A stretch of DNA of 64,000 nucleotides from Anseranas semipalmata (Eukaryota; Chordata; Aves; Anseriformes; Anseranatidae), in assembly GCA_013399115.1 (NCBI GenBank), contig VXAA01000101.1, positions 1 through 64,000 of the forward strand, read 5' to 3'. Under the pieces are notes generated by a model that was not told the origin of the DNA, did no database searches, and saw nothing but the letters and a program-made list of their open reading frames with translations. Positions 1 through 14,013 of this stretch are shown here, one piece after another. The translations under genes were made by a program, and so were the position numbers. Each line of letters starts with the position of its first letter. The stretch's first letter is position 1.

Positions 1-475
1 CCAGGCACAGAGGTGAGGCTCGCAGTAGCTCGGTCTGTAGTTCCCTGCATCCTCCTTTCTACCCTTTTTAAAAATGGGAGTGATGTTTCCCTTTTTCCAG
101 CCACCAGGGACTTCATCTGACTGCCATGACTTTTCAGATATGATGGAGAGTGGCTTGGCGACTACATCAGCCAGTTCCCTCAGGACCCTGGGATGCATGT
201 CATCAGGCCCCATAGACTTGTACCTGTTCAGTTGCATCAGGAGGTCCCGAACTTGCTCTTCGCTTACTGTGGGAGGGACTTTGGTCCCCCAGCCCTCACC
301 TGGAGGTTCGGGGACTTGGGAGATGTGGGAAGCCTGAGTGGCAGTGAAGACTGAGGCAAAGAACTTGTTGAGTACCTCAGCCTTCTCCATGTCTGTTGTT
401 ACCAGTTCTCCCTTCTTGTTTATGAAACATGGTATCCGTGTGACCAGGCCTATGCTGCTCCTTTGCGTCTTCAGG
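1..475 (-). mobile_element. CR1 LINE fragment, ORF2 region entering the reverse transcriptase domain, cut by the window edge
   Basis: Read on the minus strand, this stretch encodes the piece of CR1 ORF2 between the endonuclease and the reverse transcriptase palm. Recognisable motifs, in order from about 400 down to 32, are [41 protein letters not shown] and NYRP. These are hallmark strings of bird CR1 ORF2, which copies CR1 RNA into DNA at a nicked target. The frame stays open from at least the [10 protein letters not shown] segment near 425 to position 1, about 140 codons with no stop, which suggests a fairly young copy. About 10 extra bases at 21-30 sit between NYRP and the sequence that normally reads VSLTSV, so the normal frame is lost there. 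The element's 3' part lies left of the window. The right boundary is approximate, because CR1 similarity fades between about 450 and 480. It cannot be an active copy as seen, because the 5' end and ORF1 are absent. Confidence 0.9.
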
Positions 476-1384
476 CAGGGCTTTGTCTCCAGATGTAAAA
501 GGCACTCAGATTTAGTCCTGAAAAGTGTCCTTCATTGTCGTTACCTAACAATGGGGATTTTCTCATGTTTAAGAGAACAGTAACATACAAATGGATTTCA
601 AGGCAAAGGTGCATGCAGCCCTTGGGATCCAGACAGTTCATGCATTGCTTTCCTTTTGCTAAATACATTGCTTTAATGTTATTCTGTAACAACTATTCAT
701 TACTGGTAATGAGCATGGATGTGATGATGAAGATATATATCCAATTTTCTACTGTACCTGTAAAATATTAGTAATTTAAATGAGGTCATGCAAAACATAA
801 AATTACAGCATCGTGCACTCTCATTGCAATATGATTGCATTGCTGCTCTAAACTGTTCATCATCAATCCCAATAAAGACAAAGCATGGGTCTAACTGTTG
901 TCTTGAATCCAATAGTTTAGTTTTATTGCCTCAGTAGCAGCTGTTTAAGTGCCCCTTCCCGTGCCACTCAGTAATGCGATGTGCCTTATCCATAAAGCAA
1001 GTCCATCAAACTTGCCAGGATTATGCTCCCACCCACCACAAGGGATCCACTCAGGTCTAGAACAGCTCAAGTATATTTAGGAGGCAAAAATAAGTAATGA
1101 AGGCATGAGGGCCCTTTATTTTCCCTTAACTGAATGAAAAATTCAGAAGAAAAAAGTGAATATTCATCAACAATTCTAAAAATGTCCAGCTACCCATAGG
1201 CCATTACTTCCATGAAGGAAAGACAAGCCAGGATAAGAAACATCCTGAAATATAAGAACTCTCTGGAAGTCTTCTAAAAATATTTAAGTACTGATGAACT
1301 CTGGGACAAGAATTTCCTGCTGTAGCTGGTCATTAACTGCCAGGAAATTCCTGGACTGGAAATCATTACTGATAAATCACGAGA

Positions 1385-1431
<47 letters not shown>

Positions 1432-4400
1432 ATTATGTAATTAACTTTCTTAAAGTTTAAAATGAGACAAAAATATGTGTTGCCAGGTGACTGGAGTTCT
1501 ATTCACAGTTATGAATGTTTTTTTAACAGATGTTTAATAGTAACAAACTACGAGGTGAGAGCTCATTCTCTCTGATACCCTGGGCATATAGGTGTCCTAA
1601 CTTCTAATGACTGTAGCACTCATTCCAATTTCAGCATGTTATTTGAAGTCAGAAGCAGTGCCAATAGCTTAGATGGGAAAAAAGTACACATAAGCAAATT
1701 GAAACCTGTAAAAATTAGGGTAAAAAGTGCAAATTATTTTGCCATTTCCTGATCCTATTTTTAAAATAGCGCTTATATAACCCATACTCATGCAAAATTA
1801 CCTTTTTTTTTCCTTCACTTTCAATGTATTTTTTGGAGTGTAAAATTCATTTTTATTTTGATTTAAAATCCACTTCACTACAATGGCTGGTGATTTGTAA
1901 GCATGCATAATATGGAAATGTTTCTTTATAATTTCTGGGCCTTTCCCATCCCTGAGTTGACTCAGAATGAAAAATTGCTTCCTCGCTCTTTCATATTGGT
2001 TGCAATGTGCTCAGTGCGAGCACATGGTAAGCACTCTGGAAAGAAGGAAAGAGCAAGAAGGTTATCACATGTTGGATGCCTTGACCTTCCCTGGCATCTA
2101 CCTGGAAATATCGTCTGTCCCTTTCTCCTTACACAGTTCAAAATTTGAAGTTTTAAATGAACTGATGTTGTATTTAGATATCTTTTGGTGAATGTTGGAA
2201 ATATTTTAAACCAGGAAAACATCAGTTAAATGGAAAAGGATAACATTTATGTATCCTCCCTGACAGTGTAGCTTTAGCTGTGTGCCTTTTTATTCTGTGC
2301 AATAATGAAATATCTTTATAATCTTATTCTCATGTATTATTTCCCAGCTAACTTAATTTATGAGCAGGTTGCTAATTTACTGTGGAAGTGCATATGAAAA
2401 GCAAAGGTAATACACTCCCAGGGTGACTCCCACAAAATATATTTCTGCTTTGTTTTCTAAAATTAAGATTATTAATATTCTGTGTGAATAAAATATAATG
2501 TTATTATTTTGTATTCATAAGATTTTCACAAACATTTTATGTCACAAGAAGAATAAATATATACATCTTCAGTACACCTGTACTTTATTATGGTATTCTA
2601 TTGTTTTGCATTTTTCAGCCTAGAGCTTTATAACCTGGATGACAATGGTTATGCTGATGAAGTTGTTAAGCTAATTAATGTGTAATAAAGTAATAGCTAG
2701 GTTTATCTCTGCACTTCCACACTCCAGCCCTGTGACAAGGGCTGTTTATAAATAAGCATTCATGCTGAAAAGAAATAATTCTCTGAACACAAGTCATTTA
2801 AGGGAGAAAAGATTTTAATGCAACAGGAATACAAAAAATGAACCCAACAAAGATTTTGGTGTGAATTTAAACTTTCACCGTGACAGGTTTTATCATTGTC
2901 CTTTAGACACATGTTAAACAGTACCTGATGAAAATTCACAAAAAGGACAGTTTATAGAAACTTCTGAAACACTTTTTGCCCTACTTCAGAGAATGGCTTC
3001 ATTCCAGGACCAATGGGCAATTGAGTCAAATCCTAATAAATTGAATTCTGAGGTTTCTAGTGGTTGCTATAGTATTATATATTATATATTATGTTATATA
3101 GTACACATCCATCCTCTTCAGCAGACTGCTTAAGAATGTGTTTTGCTTTAAGATAATGCTTAGGAAACTAAAACAATCGATACTTAACAATATTTTGCTA
3201 AATAAGCTTACTGCTAAATTGTGACATTTGCCATATATCACATATGTGACACATGCTATATGCTAACATAGATATTAAGGTAATATAAAATAAACTGTTG
3301 AGCCTTTTCTAGACAAATGTCTAAGCACAGGAATTTCACCCTGAAATGTAGTGAATAATTTGAAGAAAATATCTAATTCTATTTATTAGTCATTTTAAGG
3401 TTGCAGGGAGGGGAGGTTAGTTAATTTTTCATCATCATGACATGATTGTGTTAAATGTGTCTTTTCCAGTACTGGTCATCACATAAGTTCTCCAAATAAT
3501 TTTGAAAATTTATTCAGAATGCTTCATTGCAAATATGAAAAGATATTACATTATAAATGTCAGTATTGCCAAGTTCACATTTTCTTATTTTCTGGTCTGA
3601 CTAGATTCTTTGGTGACATTTTTTACTTGTTTATGTTTTTTTCTGTTCCCTTGTTAGTTGACTTAAAAAATGAAAGGGAGGAGGGGAAAGTGGTTCTGAG
3701 TCTAAGCACTTTGGTTTCACAATTCCTTTCTTTGAAATATTTTTGGAAATTTTAAAAGAAGATACAGTTTCTGTAAATATACTTTTCAGGAAGTTAAACT
3801 GTCAAAAACTGTCAAAGGTAAGGAGTGAGGTTTGGATTTATTTTATCAAACCAATGACATAGTAATTAAATTATTTTAAATTTTATGCCTAGATTCTTGT
3901 GGAATTATAGCATCTTCACTGAATGGAACTAAAATACTCTCAGACTTGATCATTTACATTGTATCAGGGTTTTTTTTGTACAGTCCACAAAATCTGTAGT
4001 CCTTTTTCCGTTATTGTACAACATGGGGACAACCACATCTTTATTTCTACCGACCTACCAATTATTAAAGCCTTATTTTGTTTCAAAGATGGATTTAAGA
4101 TTAAACTATTTTATAAAAGGCTACATGGGCAAATCTGTATCACAGATAAAAAAACGTGCTTTAAAAAGTGGATTTCAAATGCACCGTTGCTATTATTCTT
4201 TCATAACATCTACTAAATATGTTATTTTCCCAACAGTTATCCCTTCTGCCCAAAGTTATTTTATTTATGGATTATTTGATTTTTCTTTTTTAATTCATTG
4301 AAGTGTCCCAGATCACAGCAAGGGTAAATCTTGGAGCAACTGTAGAAAAATCATTGAAAACATGTTTGTATTGATTTTCCACATTTTTGTCCACTTTATA

Positions 4401-5050
4401 AAGGAAGTTCATAAAAGCTCTAGGAAGCAAAGATGTGCCTACAGTGATCACTGGTAGTACAGTGATCAGAATAGCTGAAATCACAAGAACTAAAGCAATT
4501 CCATGAGTCTAGGGTATATTTTACTAGAATAACACAACAAATTCCAGCAGTTCTCTTTAATGAGTTTCTAAATAAGCTTTAGTATCCTCTTTAATACAAT
4601 ATAGGTTGATTTGACAGCCAGATTCATGGCATCATTTGGGTTAGCAACTACCCATTTCCCCTAAATTAGGAGTAGTTAGGAAATGAGTTATTAATAGGCT
4701 GCATGGATTAGAAAAAGTATTTTTGTGAACTTTTTTGCACTTTTAATTTATTTCACTATTAATAATAAATTATCCAATAAAGCCTTTGTTGTTGTTCTTT
4801 CTAAAGAAAATTTGTAAACATGTAAGTGAGCCCATCCTGGTTTCGTATGAGGAATAGATGTAAACTATGTTTGAGATATACTTTAAAATACTTCTATCAT
4901 TTTTAAATGAAAACATTTCATATTTCTAGCAGATTAACCTCTTGTCCATTCCTGTTAGTGGAGTAATGTCTGTACAAAAAAACAAACAAACAAACAAAAA
5001 ACTTAACAACCATTGAAATGCAGATGGGTGCAAAGAAAACCTTGAAAGCA
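476..5050. other. AT-rich unique non-coding DNA
   Basis: No gene is supported here. The sequence is TA- and T-rich with frequent stops in all frames, and open frames are at most about 95 codons with no recognisable domain. It contains the 39-base A tract near 1.4 kb, a small perfect inverted repeat CCAGGAA/TTCCTGG near 1340-1354, an imperfect TATTATA-type tract at about 3070-3105, a repeated 10-mer ACAGTGATCA at 4441 and 4459 (the first copy lies inside the 12-bp palindrome CAGTGATCACTG), and a CAAA microsatellite at about 4975-5001. Positions 2320-2700 have an even, TAAT-rich texture resembling conserved non-coding sequence. That impression rests on composition only. Confidence 0.6.
1390..1428. 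repeat. Poly(A) tract, 39 uninterrupted A
   Basis: This is the longest homopolymer in the window. A retrocopy tail would fit such a tract, but I found no recognisable mRNA-like body upstream and no matching target-site duplication on either side. Its exact length in an assembly is also error-prone. I treat it as a simple repeat. Confidence 0.95.
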
Positions 5051-5053
5051 GCC

Positions 5054-5090
5054 TTTTATTTATTTATTATTATTATTATTATTATTTTTT
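5054..5090. repeat. TTTA/TTA microsatellite
   Basis: A run of TTTA units changes into about six TTA units and ends in a short T run. It is a simple sequence repeat with no sign of function. Confidence 0.9.
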
Positions 5091-5875
5091 GTGAGTATAT
5101 TTATGTGACTTTAACCCACAAGCACCAGTTTTCAATGTGGAAAATTAAACAGGCTCTTCAATCAATCTTTTTTTAAAAAAATACTCTTCCCATGGACTTC
5201 TACTACTAAAAATGGGATGGATTTTATTGCTTGTGGTGTTCCAGGTTTGAGAACAGCTTGGATTCAGGGAGCTAGGGAGGTGTCCTGCTGGACACACTCC
5301 CTGGATGGGACACGCTTCCTTGGTCTTTGACAATCCTTATCCCAGGCATTTTAGATCAGTGTTTTCCTCTATGATCTTCCCTGGCTGAACTGAGAGTGAC
5401 TGGTTGGTTCTGAGAAGTGTCTTCAGAAAAGGAAATACATTATAAATAATAGTGGGCCGACCTTCTCCACCGAAACGTTTTTGTCTTTTTCTGAAGGGAG
5501 AATTCAGTGTGTCCATGAGAATTTCAGTTTTATTGGACTGGAAATGCTTATGAAGGTTATGCTGCAAGTTGTCGCCCCAAATGCCATTTAACTTTTTTTT
5601 TCATCTCCCTTTAATTTTGATAAAAACATTATTTTGTGCTTTCCCAGTGGGCTTCTGATATTCATTAGTTAAGCATTTGGGCACAGTCTTTCAAACTGGG
5701 AAGGTACAGCTGCTGTCTTCCATTAGGGTTCTTTTAGATTTGTTCCCAATAACATTTCATTGTAATACAGTGTTATCAGAAGAAGAGCAAGGACAATCTT
5801 GTTAATTAAAATGACATTTTGGATGCCCTTAAGGTTATGACAAATGGATAAAAGGCAGGAAATGTAGTGTAAAGG

Positions 5876-5914
5876 CTGACATGCTTTATGACAAGCTTAG
5901 GCTTGTCATGTCAG
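5876..5914. repeat. Bulged inverted repeat, 14-bp stem
   Basis: The right arm GCTTGTCATGTCAG (5901-5914) is the exact reverse complement of the left arm (5876-5896) once a 7-base insertion CTTTATG is looped out of the left arm. The loop is TTAG. The inner 9 bp (ATGACAAGC/GCTTGTCAT) pair without interruption. No miRNA or known RNA family is recognised, so this is a structural observation only. Confidence 0.8.
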
Positions 5915-8192
5915 ACTTAAGCTTGGTGGTAAAACATGCAAGCTAACAATGAGACTGTCTCAGTTTTAAGTTCAGAATGTCTTATTCTTACAAGAAAAAA
6001 GTATTATGTCCTATAATTACAAACGAGGTTTTGTATCCACAGGGTTTCCCTGGAAAAGCTATACCTTGTTTTCTGCATATTGCAACTTGAAATATAAGAG
6101 CTCCCTCGTGTCTGCTGTTGAGACAGCAAATTTTTCTCTTTTAATTCTAGAGCAGAAGAAAGCAGAGTGAGCTCTTTCCTCTCATCAGGATTTGCTTTTT
6201 GTGCTTCATCTTTCATTGTTAGTCTTAATCTTAAATGTGTCATCCAGACTGAAAGTGCATGCCTGGCCCTTCATTTCAATACGATTGTGCCATGCTCGCT
6301 GAGGTTTAAACTAGCTCATGCACAGAGAACAACCTAGCAGCCTAGCCTGTTTGCAAATTTTGCAGCCGATGCTGAATGCCATGCTGTCATGATAACGCAC
6401 AGGCAAAAACCCAAATGGCTCCTTTGTGAGGGGAGGGAATCCTCGCGTGAACAGCAGTCCTAACTTTTGCTGTAGTGTAGGCATGGGCTACTCTCTTTTG
6501 CTTTCTGTTTATTTTCACAGACTTTTTTTTAACTTGGTGCTGTGTTATAACTACATCTTAAAGAGCCATTCTAAATAAGAAATATTCTTTTCATATATTG
6601 TAATAAATGCTTTGAGTTGCTGCTCAAGTGAAAGTAATGGAGCCCTTAAAATGCTTATTAATTTAGTTCTTGATACCTCTTCTCAATGCACGAGGAAGCT
6701 ACAGAAACCTATTCAGTCAGCAACTGCAGTAACAGTTCATAGGAAAGGATCTGTATACTTCATGTCTAAGATACTCTTCAAGATTTCCTTTCTTGGGAAA
6801 AGCTAGGACCCTTCAGTGCCTATCAGCTGAGATCTCTATGCAGTCTCAATTCAATCCAGACTCACCAATGCCTGAGAAATAACCAGATGGCTTCTTACTG
6901 AAACCCAGAAAAGGATGGTCTACACTCTCTTGTAGGGCTGTTCTTCTGGTAGTGGAGACCCTTAGAAGTCTTTCTGTATAGAATTTTGAAAAGAAAACAC
7001 CTTGATTATAATGACTTTCCATGGTGATTGCAAGGTTAGTGGAAGCCTTTACAAGCAAGTTTTGGTAATCTATATTCTGTGTAAGATTTCCGGGGGTTTT
7101 CAGCTTTTTATCACCACTTAAAATGAGAAATAAGAAAAGGGGACTTTTTTTTTTTTTCTAATGTTTTGGAGAGCAAGATTGTATTTTACCCTCATTCTCT
7201 GAACAATTATGGGTGATTGGGTGTAGCAGTACTTACAGCTAATTGACTTTATATTTGGGTGAATATTTTAAATATAATGGCCCAAGAGGTAAATATTGAC
7301 TTATGCAAAGACTAGTCAATAGCACTGTTTTACATGCTCAGTAATGCATTTCAACACAAACAAGGGTAACAAGGGCTGCACAAATGCATTCATTCCTGGC
7401 ATTGGCCCTCATTCAGCTGCTCATAACTGACTGTAGTTCTTGCAAACTGTAAGGCATTACCAGGGTAAGGGAATATGTTTTATCCTCCTTTCCCACTTTC
7501 AATTTCTGCTGAGTGGTTTTGCTTACTGTTTCGTTATCCTTTCTTTGCCCTTAGATCCTGGAAAAAATAATACTTAATATTCTTTAGCTATATTTCAGAA
7601 GTTACATAGGAATTGGGGATTTTTATTCATATTTGCAAGTTGAATCTATATGTATAGTTGCTTTCATCCCTAGACTCTTGAATGCAATATTCAGGGGTAT
7701 TGTTTTTAAAAGGAGACATGTTTTTCAAAACTCCATGAATAATTACTTATTGGACAGATACTTCATATATCTATCACATTTCATTATCGCACAACAACTT
7801 TTCACGCCCTGGCAATAGAAGAGCCTTCATTACAGTGGCACTATTATACAGTGTTAGTATTCCAAAAATGAAATACTAGAAAAATCTGCATTTACAGACT
7901 GTATCACAAAAATCTGTTAACACCCATGAAAATGAAGAAATTCAAAGTTAAGACCAAATATGGGGATTTCTGAAGTAAGCATAACTACAGGGAAACCACT
8001 GCATTGTTTTCATACTTCCAGCTGTTCCATTTCTTTCTTACAATGTACTCTTTCTACTCTTGCTTGTTTTTCTGTGGCTATTCCCCTTTTTAGAAATAAC
8101 AGTCTATCAAAAATAACTTCTGAAAACAAATTTTAACTTTGACCAACTAATATTTGAGGCCAAATTTGCATTTTTACGCTTCTTCTCCACAG

Positions 8193-8216
8193 TTTTCCAA
8201 TGGAAGCATTGGAAAA
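8193..8216. repeat. Perfect hairpin, 10-bp stem with 4-base loop
   Basis: TTTTCCAATG is followed by the loop GAAG and then CATTGGAAAA. The stem carries a CCAAT/ATTGG motif in each arm. One such hairpin is expected by chance in 64 kb when short loops are allowed, so no function is claimed. Confidence 0.75.
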
Positions 8217-9307
8217 TTATTCCTTCGTAATGCAAGCTGCTCTTTCCCTTCAAGATAGATGTGCACATGTATAAACTAAACCTTTTAATCCAAAGCAGTT
8301 GGAAATAAAACATAAACAATGCAACAAAAATGACCAACCTACAAAGCACTCTGAGAGTTTTATCATAAAAATGATCTTAAAATACAGTTATTTATTTCTG
8401 TTCAGTAACTGGGCACCTCTGTAGGAGTGTATAATACAGGTATTTCCTTTGAGTTGTGGACCTGACCCTGATTCCATGCTGTACTTGAAGTTCTATTTGC
8501 AGTAAATTGCATGTACAAAACACAGCACACATAAAAATTTGAGTCCTCGGAAATTTGTGGCATTGAATAATAACTGTCAGAAACCCGCTTTACGACATTT
8601 GATATTTTATCTTCCATACCTGATTGCCTTGTTAATCACTGGCCAGTTACCAGCTACACCTTTTATTTCACTAGAGATACTTGTTATTTTCTGAATGATT
8701 GTACCAAATATATACTTTACAAAAGTATTGTTCTTAAAGAAATGTTGTCTGTCTATTAACCCAAATTCGTGACATTGACTTTGAAAGAAAAGTGAGTGAA
8801 TGAAAGGAAATGTTTTCTTACAATGACTGTCACTATTATCCTCTCATGGCACCTTGGCACTATGAATTTAAATCAGTGAGAAAACAAAACAATCGACAGT
8901 AAAATCTAGCTTGATCTTCCTTCTGACTTCAATTTTGCTCTCTGCGTTGTGGATGTGCCAGCTAAATCACCTTGCATTTATTTAAATGTTTTATGGGTTT
9001 CTCAGTCCTGAATATATATATATATTTGAATACCAGCAGCTACAAGAAGAGTCACATCTCTAACACTTGACCTCTGTTAGGTACAATAATATATAACACA
9101 GACCCATAAAATGAGCTCATCAAAACTGTCTGCCTGACTAAAATTCTCTCATTAGATTCTACAGGGAAGGCTATTCCTTGTTCTTTGACTTTTTTAGCAC
9201 TAATTTTCTATTTGCCTGACTATTTCTCAATGACTAAGGAAAGTTTGCTGTTACAGTAATTGGAGCAAAGGAGAAACCTCCTGCTTCTGTGCTGATATAG
9301 TCCAATA

Positions 9308-9325
9308 ATATATATATATATATAT
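9308..9325. repeat. TA dinucleotide microsatellite
   Basis: Nine uninterrupted TA/AT units, possibly polymorphic in length. Confidence 0.9.
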
Positions 9326-10574
9326 CATCATACAAAACTTACATTTACTTTTCATAACATCAGAAAGCAAATACATTTTAAGGGGCAGAAGAACAACAAA
9401 GCCTTAGGCAGTGAGCAAAGTAAACATCAGGTGAAAGACAAAAGCCTGGAAGAATTGATTATGCCACTTGGCTGCTCTCCTGAGGAAGATAAAAGAGGCC
9501 AGGACATGCTCTGCTACTCTCCGCATGTAGAAGTCAGGCTTGGAAACAATACTTTGACATCTCTGCCATGCAGATAACTCCAGCAAGCAAGTCTGCTGAT
9601 TTCACTATTCATTCACATTTCGTATTTTTTGCCCATTGATTGACAGCTACAGAACATATTCTACCAGCTTGATCTTTGTGTACTGGTTTTAATGAAAAAG
9701 AAAGAATTAGGATAGGAAAGGGATGAAATTGAAAAGATGAAGTCATTAAATAAAAGATTAGGATTCCTGAAGACTGGGTATTCTGCCAAGATAATACAAG
9801 GAGAACTTGAGCCAAAGTAGTGGGCCTTTGTGCACACAGCCAAGGACACCGAAGACTGCACCAACTTCTGCTGTTCAAAGCCTGCTGGGAGATGTAGCTG
9901 CAGAAGAGTAGCACTTAATAGATCCTCAGCCTTTCAAAGACTGGGTCACAAACGTGGTGCTACCTATTGTGCTGTAACACCTCCAAGTCAACAAATCAAA
10001 GGGCAGCATGCTGCTAACATTCGGTTCCCATTAGATATAATGCCAGTTAAAACTCACAACATTGCTTGGTAGTGTGCTGGATCAAAGTGCAGGTACTGTT
10101 GTGCTGACAGGAAGATCTAAGTCATAGTCATTATCTGGGGAAGGAAGAACCTGAACTCTATGAGATATGAAGTCCGCCCTCCAACCTTGTCTCCAAATAA
10201 GCCAATTAAAACAACTCAACAATGAAACAGCCACAGTAATATGACCCAGGTTTTTACGTGCATTTTTCTGGACAAAAGTTGCTACTGTCTTGTTTTGCTT
10301 TCCTTTGAGTGCAGGAGAGGAAGGAGCTGCTTTGCACCATGAGTTGCTGGTCCATTATGATCCCAATAGGAAAGGCACACAGATTAATAAGTTGTCATAT
10401 AAAATGCCAGTTATTAAAACTAACACTGCAAGAAGAGAATAGCATGGGTAATCTTATATCCCTTTTGATGCTGGGAACCCTGAGTGATATAGCATCATCT
10501 GATCGATGCACAGCACACCAGGGAGACCCTATCCGTAGAAGATGGTCATTCAAGCTCTTAAAAGATTTTCTTAC

Positions 10575-10593
10575 AAAAAAAAAAAAAAAAAAA
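10575..10593. repeat. Poly(A) tract, 19 A
   Basis: Uninterrupted A run inside a spurious open frame. No retrocopy body or target-site duplication was recognised around it. Confidence 0.9.
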
Positions 10594-13500
10594 GACAACT
10601 CTATTCATCATTTCTACTGTCAAACAGAAAGAATATTTACATGAGAAAATCTTGCTGCAGTTGTAGGTAAAGGCAGGGCCATGCATGAGATGTAATCGAC
10701 TGTACCAAGTGGGAGGTGCCTGCAGGTGCCTGTGTTACAATGAGCTGGCTGAGTTTTTTTGTGACCAAGGGATTTACGCAACACAACCCAGCCCGGTGGC
10801 CACGCTGGGTATGTAGCACACAGCACCTGCTGAAGTTAACTGTGACATGGATCACCGACTCCGAGGTCTCCCGGTCAGGACCACTGCAGGAGCTGGTTTG
10901 GTTTGGTTTTAATCTGAACGTTGACACTTTTACAGTTCAAAAAGTAATGATTCCTGAGCTGAATATGAAGCGGCAAGTTGCACTGAGCAACAAGAAATTG
11001 GAACTGCTGTTTATTCTGAAGAGACAAAATAAAAGGACAGAGAAATTAAGGATAAGAAGTCTGCCCCAAAGTCTGTCACTGTAGCTTCTCCCCGACTTCT
11101 CTGCAAGCTAGGCTGTCCAAGGGCAGTGTAAGGATCTGCGTATGAAGAATCTGGCTGTGACAACTTCAAAAATAAAAGCCAATAAAGAAATGCAAGAGCT
11201 TGGAGACAGAGCTCCTTGGCCTTGATATCCTGTGTTCTCAGGATATGATGATCTGCCTGTTGCTCTCAGCCTAGCCTTTCCCTTTTCCAGATATGAAATA
11301 CAACTGTTGAGGCTTCCTACAGATGATAACATCATCCTTTGGAGGCACTGAAAGGCAGGCCTGTGGAACACCCTTTACAGTGATCATTCTGCCAATGTCA
11401 TGTGGCAGCACTGCTCCCCATAACTTCTGTCAGCACGGTCTTCCTTACCCCACCTGGGCTCTCCAGATCCTCCCGACTGTAATAGGAGTCTGTGCACCAT
11501 TCAGTTTTATAAAGAAATATCAGATAGTCCTCAGGGGATGAAATCATCCAGATGAAGTCCTCCAGTTCTCTACTCTGCCACCTGAGAAGAGGAAAAGAAC
11601 ACTATCATGTTATTTCAATATATTTCATGTCACCAGTTTTCCTAAGAAAAGGAGGAATGTTACAGTTCTGCCATTCTCTCTTCACTTGAGAGGTACACCC
11701 TACTTCTGCAAAAATTGAGTGTTATATCTGCAAGATATTCAAGCACATGCAGAAAATCATAAGTGTGCCCAAACTCAATTTCTTACATTCAAAATGGAGC
11801 TGCAATTATGTTAAGGTAAATCCAGTGCTCTAAAGAGAAACAGAAAAGCTGATAAAATGGAAGTTATCTTCTGTGCTCGGGTAAGGAAATTATAAAATAC
11901 AGTGAGTTCCAAACAAACTCATATGAAAAATTGCACCGAAGGGGGAGATCATATCAGCTATGCTGCCAGTTAAAGATGTTAGTGGATGTAGAAGATGATA
12001 AGCATGAAATGGCCATTATGTAGAATAATTGCTGGGAGCCAAATGAAGGGAAAGATATGGGAAATGAAGAGGAGACTCAAAAAATAATAGAGAGAGGAAA
12101 AAAAAATCTAAGAGGGCTGCAATTATGGGGTTAGGAGAAGGAAGTGTATTAGTAATAAAAATAGTATACTTAAATCCAGAGGTAAGTTTCAAAGAGTGAA
12201 TCTGAATCTGAACTTGACACGACATCAACAGAAGATGCCTTGCCTCTGCCTTGTAGACGGTTGTAATGTGAAAGCTGACAGCCGAAAGACATAAAAACCA
12301 GCACATTGCTTAGCTGTGGCCATGGGTGCTGGGGCATACTCCTCTGCTTAAGAGAAGTGCCACTGGTCTTTGATATGCATCCCTGCTGAGCAGGACTTTC
12401 ATGTTAAACTTTTCCTCCAAAGATTCACTCCGTGTTGGGAACATTTTAAAGATAAAGGGTACTGTAGGAAGGTGATTGGTGACCTTGCATTGAATTTAAT
12501 CTATTTGAGCAGAATTATTTTAGTTGGCATTCATCTTACTGAGAGAATTACTTCTTGGCACTCACTACTGTAGCAACTGAACACATAATGAACATTAATA
12601 GATTGTTTTCATCATCATAAGCCTTATGTGAGCTGAGTAAGAATTAGCCCCATTTTGCAGGTGGTGAACTAAGCCCAATCCTTCAACATGATGAACGTGT
12701 CCTACATAGTGTTGTATGCCCTCAACTCCCATTGGAATTGCAGAGTGGTGAATACCTCGGAGAAAGCTTTCAGACATCCAAGCATTTTGTTTAAGTGATT
12801 TGCTGAAAGTTCTACATGTGTGGCGTTCCTTATTCTTAATTACACTAAAACTATATTACATTAACTGGGCAGGAAGCCAGGGAACACAATCTGAACCCAA
12901 CAATACTAACCCAGTGCCTTAAGCACAGGATCATTCTTTGCACTTAAAACGGGCACCAAAAAATCCAGGATTTTCAGCAAAAATGGATGTTGGGCTAATG
13001 GAAGCAGCACATTCCCCTGGCATAAATGAGAGTCTGTCAATGAGAGCAAATGGATGGAAGCAGGAAAATGTGTGTGTGTGTTGGGAGTGGGGAAGAAACA
13101 GTAGACGAAAGGAGTGGCAAGACTGAGAGGATATGGAGAAGGTCAGTAGCAGCACAAAGCGATGAGAGAGAATATGCTTATTAGGGGGAGCATGGAAAGG
13201 ACACCATTAAGGGAGAAGAACAAATGCAGCAAATGGTAAAACATGAATAAATGTATTGCACATGTTTTGAATGAGCAAATCTTCAGTACTTGGCATGTTG
13301 TTTGTATCCAGGCACAGGTAAATCTCTGGAAAAAGAAGTTGTATGTAACTTAGAACACCATAATAGTTATGAATATAATGTGATTTCTACCAAATGGTGG
13401 TTTATATGTTTATTGTTAATTGTCCTTTATGACTCGTGCATTATTTCCTTATCATGTTATAGTGTTTATCTTGATTAAAGAACTATTAAATGCTGAGATA

Positions 13501-14013
13501 TAGTTCTTTATATTGATCCAGTACTACAGCAGCCAATCAATTGTGCTCTGGGGTTTGTTTGTTTTTATTTTATTTTATTTTGTTTGGTGTTATAATTCAT
13601 GCAATTTACCATTAGGTTCTACTAGGTCCTACACAACATCTTCTAGATAATTTCTTGAGGGGATACTTGTTAAAAGGATTTCAAAGAATTGGGAATTTTG
13701 TCCCTAAAATGAAAGGACATCAGACAGAGACTTTGATCTTGCAGCTTTGTGTTCTGCCACCTTCACCCACTCCTTTTGATTCCCTCCACCTTTGCTGATG
13801 CTAACTTCTGCCAACAAGCACACCACAAGTTGTCTAACAGGGAACACATTCTCCTTCCTTTAACCAATTTATTCTGCAGTGTCACTTATATATTCATTTA
13901 TATTAGATGTTGTTTTAGAGATTTCCCAACCCATCACTGTTACATATCTCTGTAGGAAGGGAAGATGAACAGGGACAAAGGCATAACCACATGCATATAC
14001 ATGTAAGAAAGAC

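Noticed and set aside
10561..10593. A19 tract as a processed pseudogene tail
   Set aside because: No mRNA-like body upstream and no flanking duplication.
10716..11084. 122-codon plus-strand open frame in a slightly GC-richer region
   Set aside because: No recognisable family; the reverse strand is equally open; the lysine/arginine-rich end reflects A-rich DNA.
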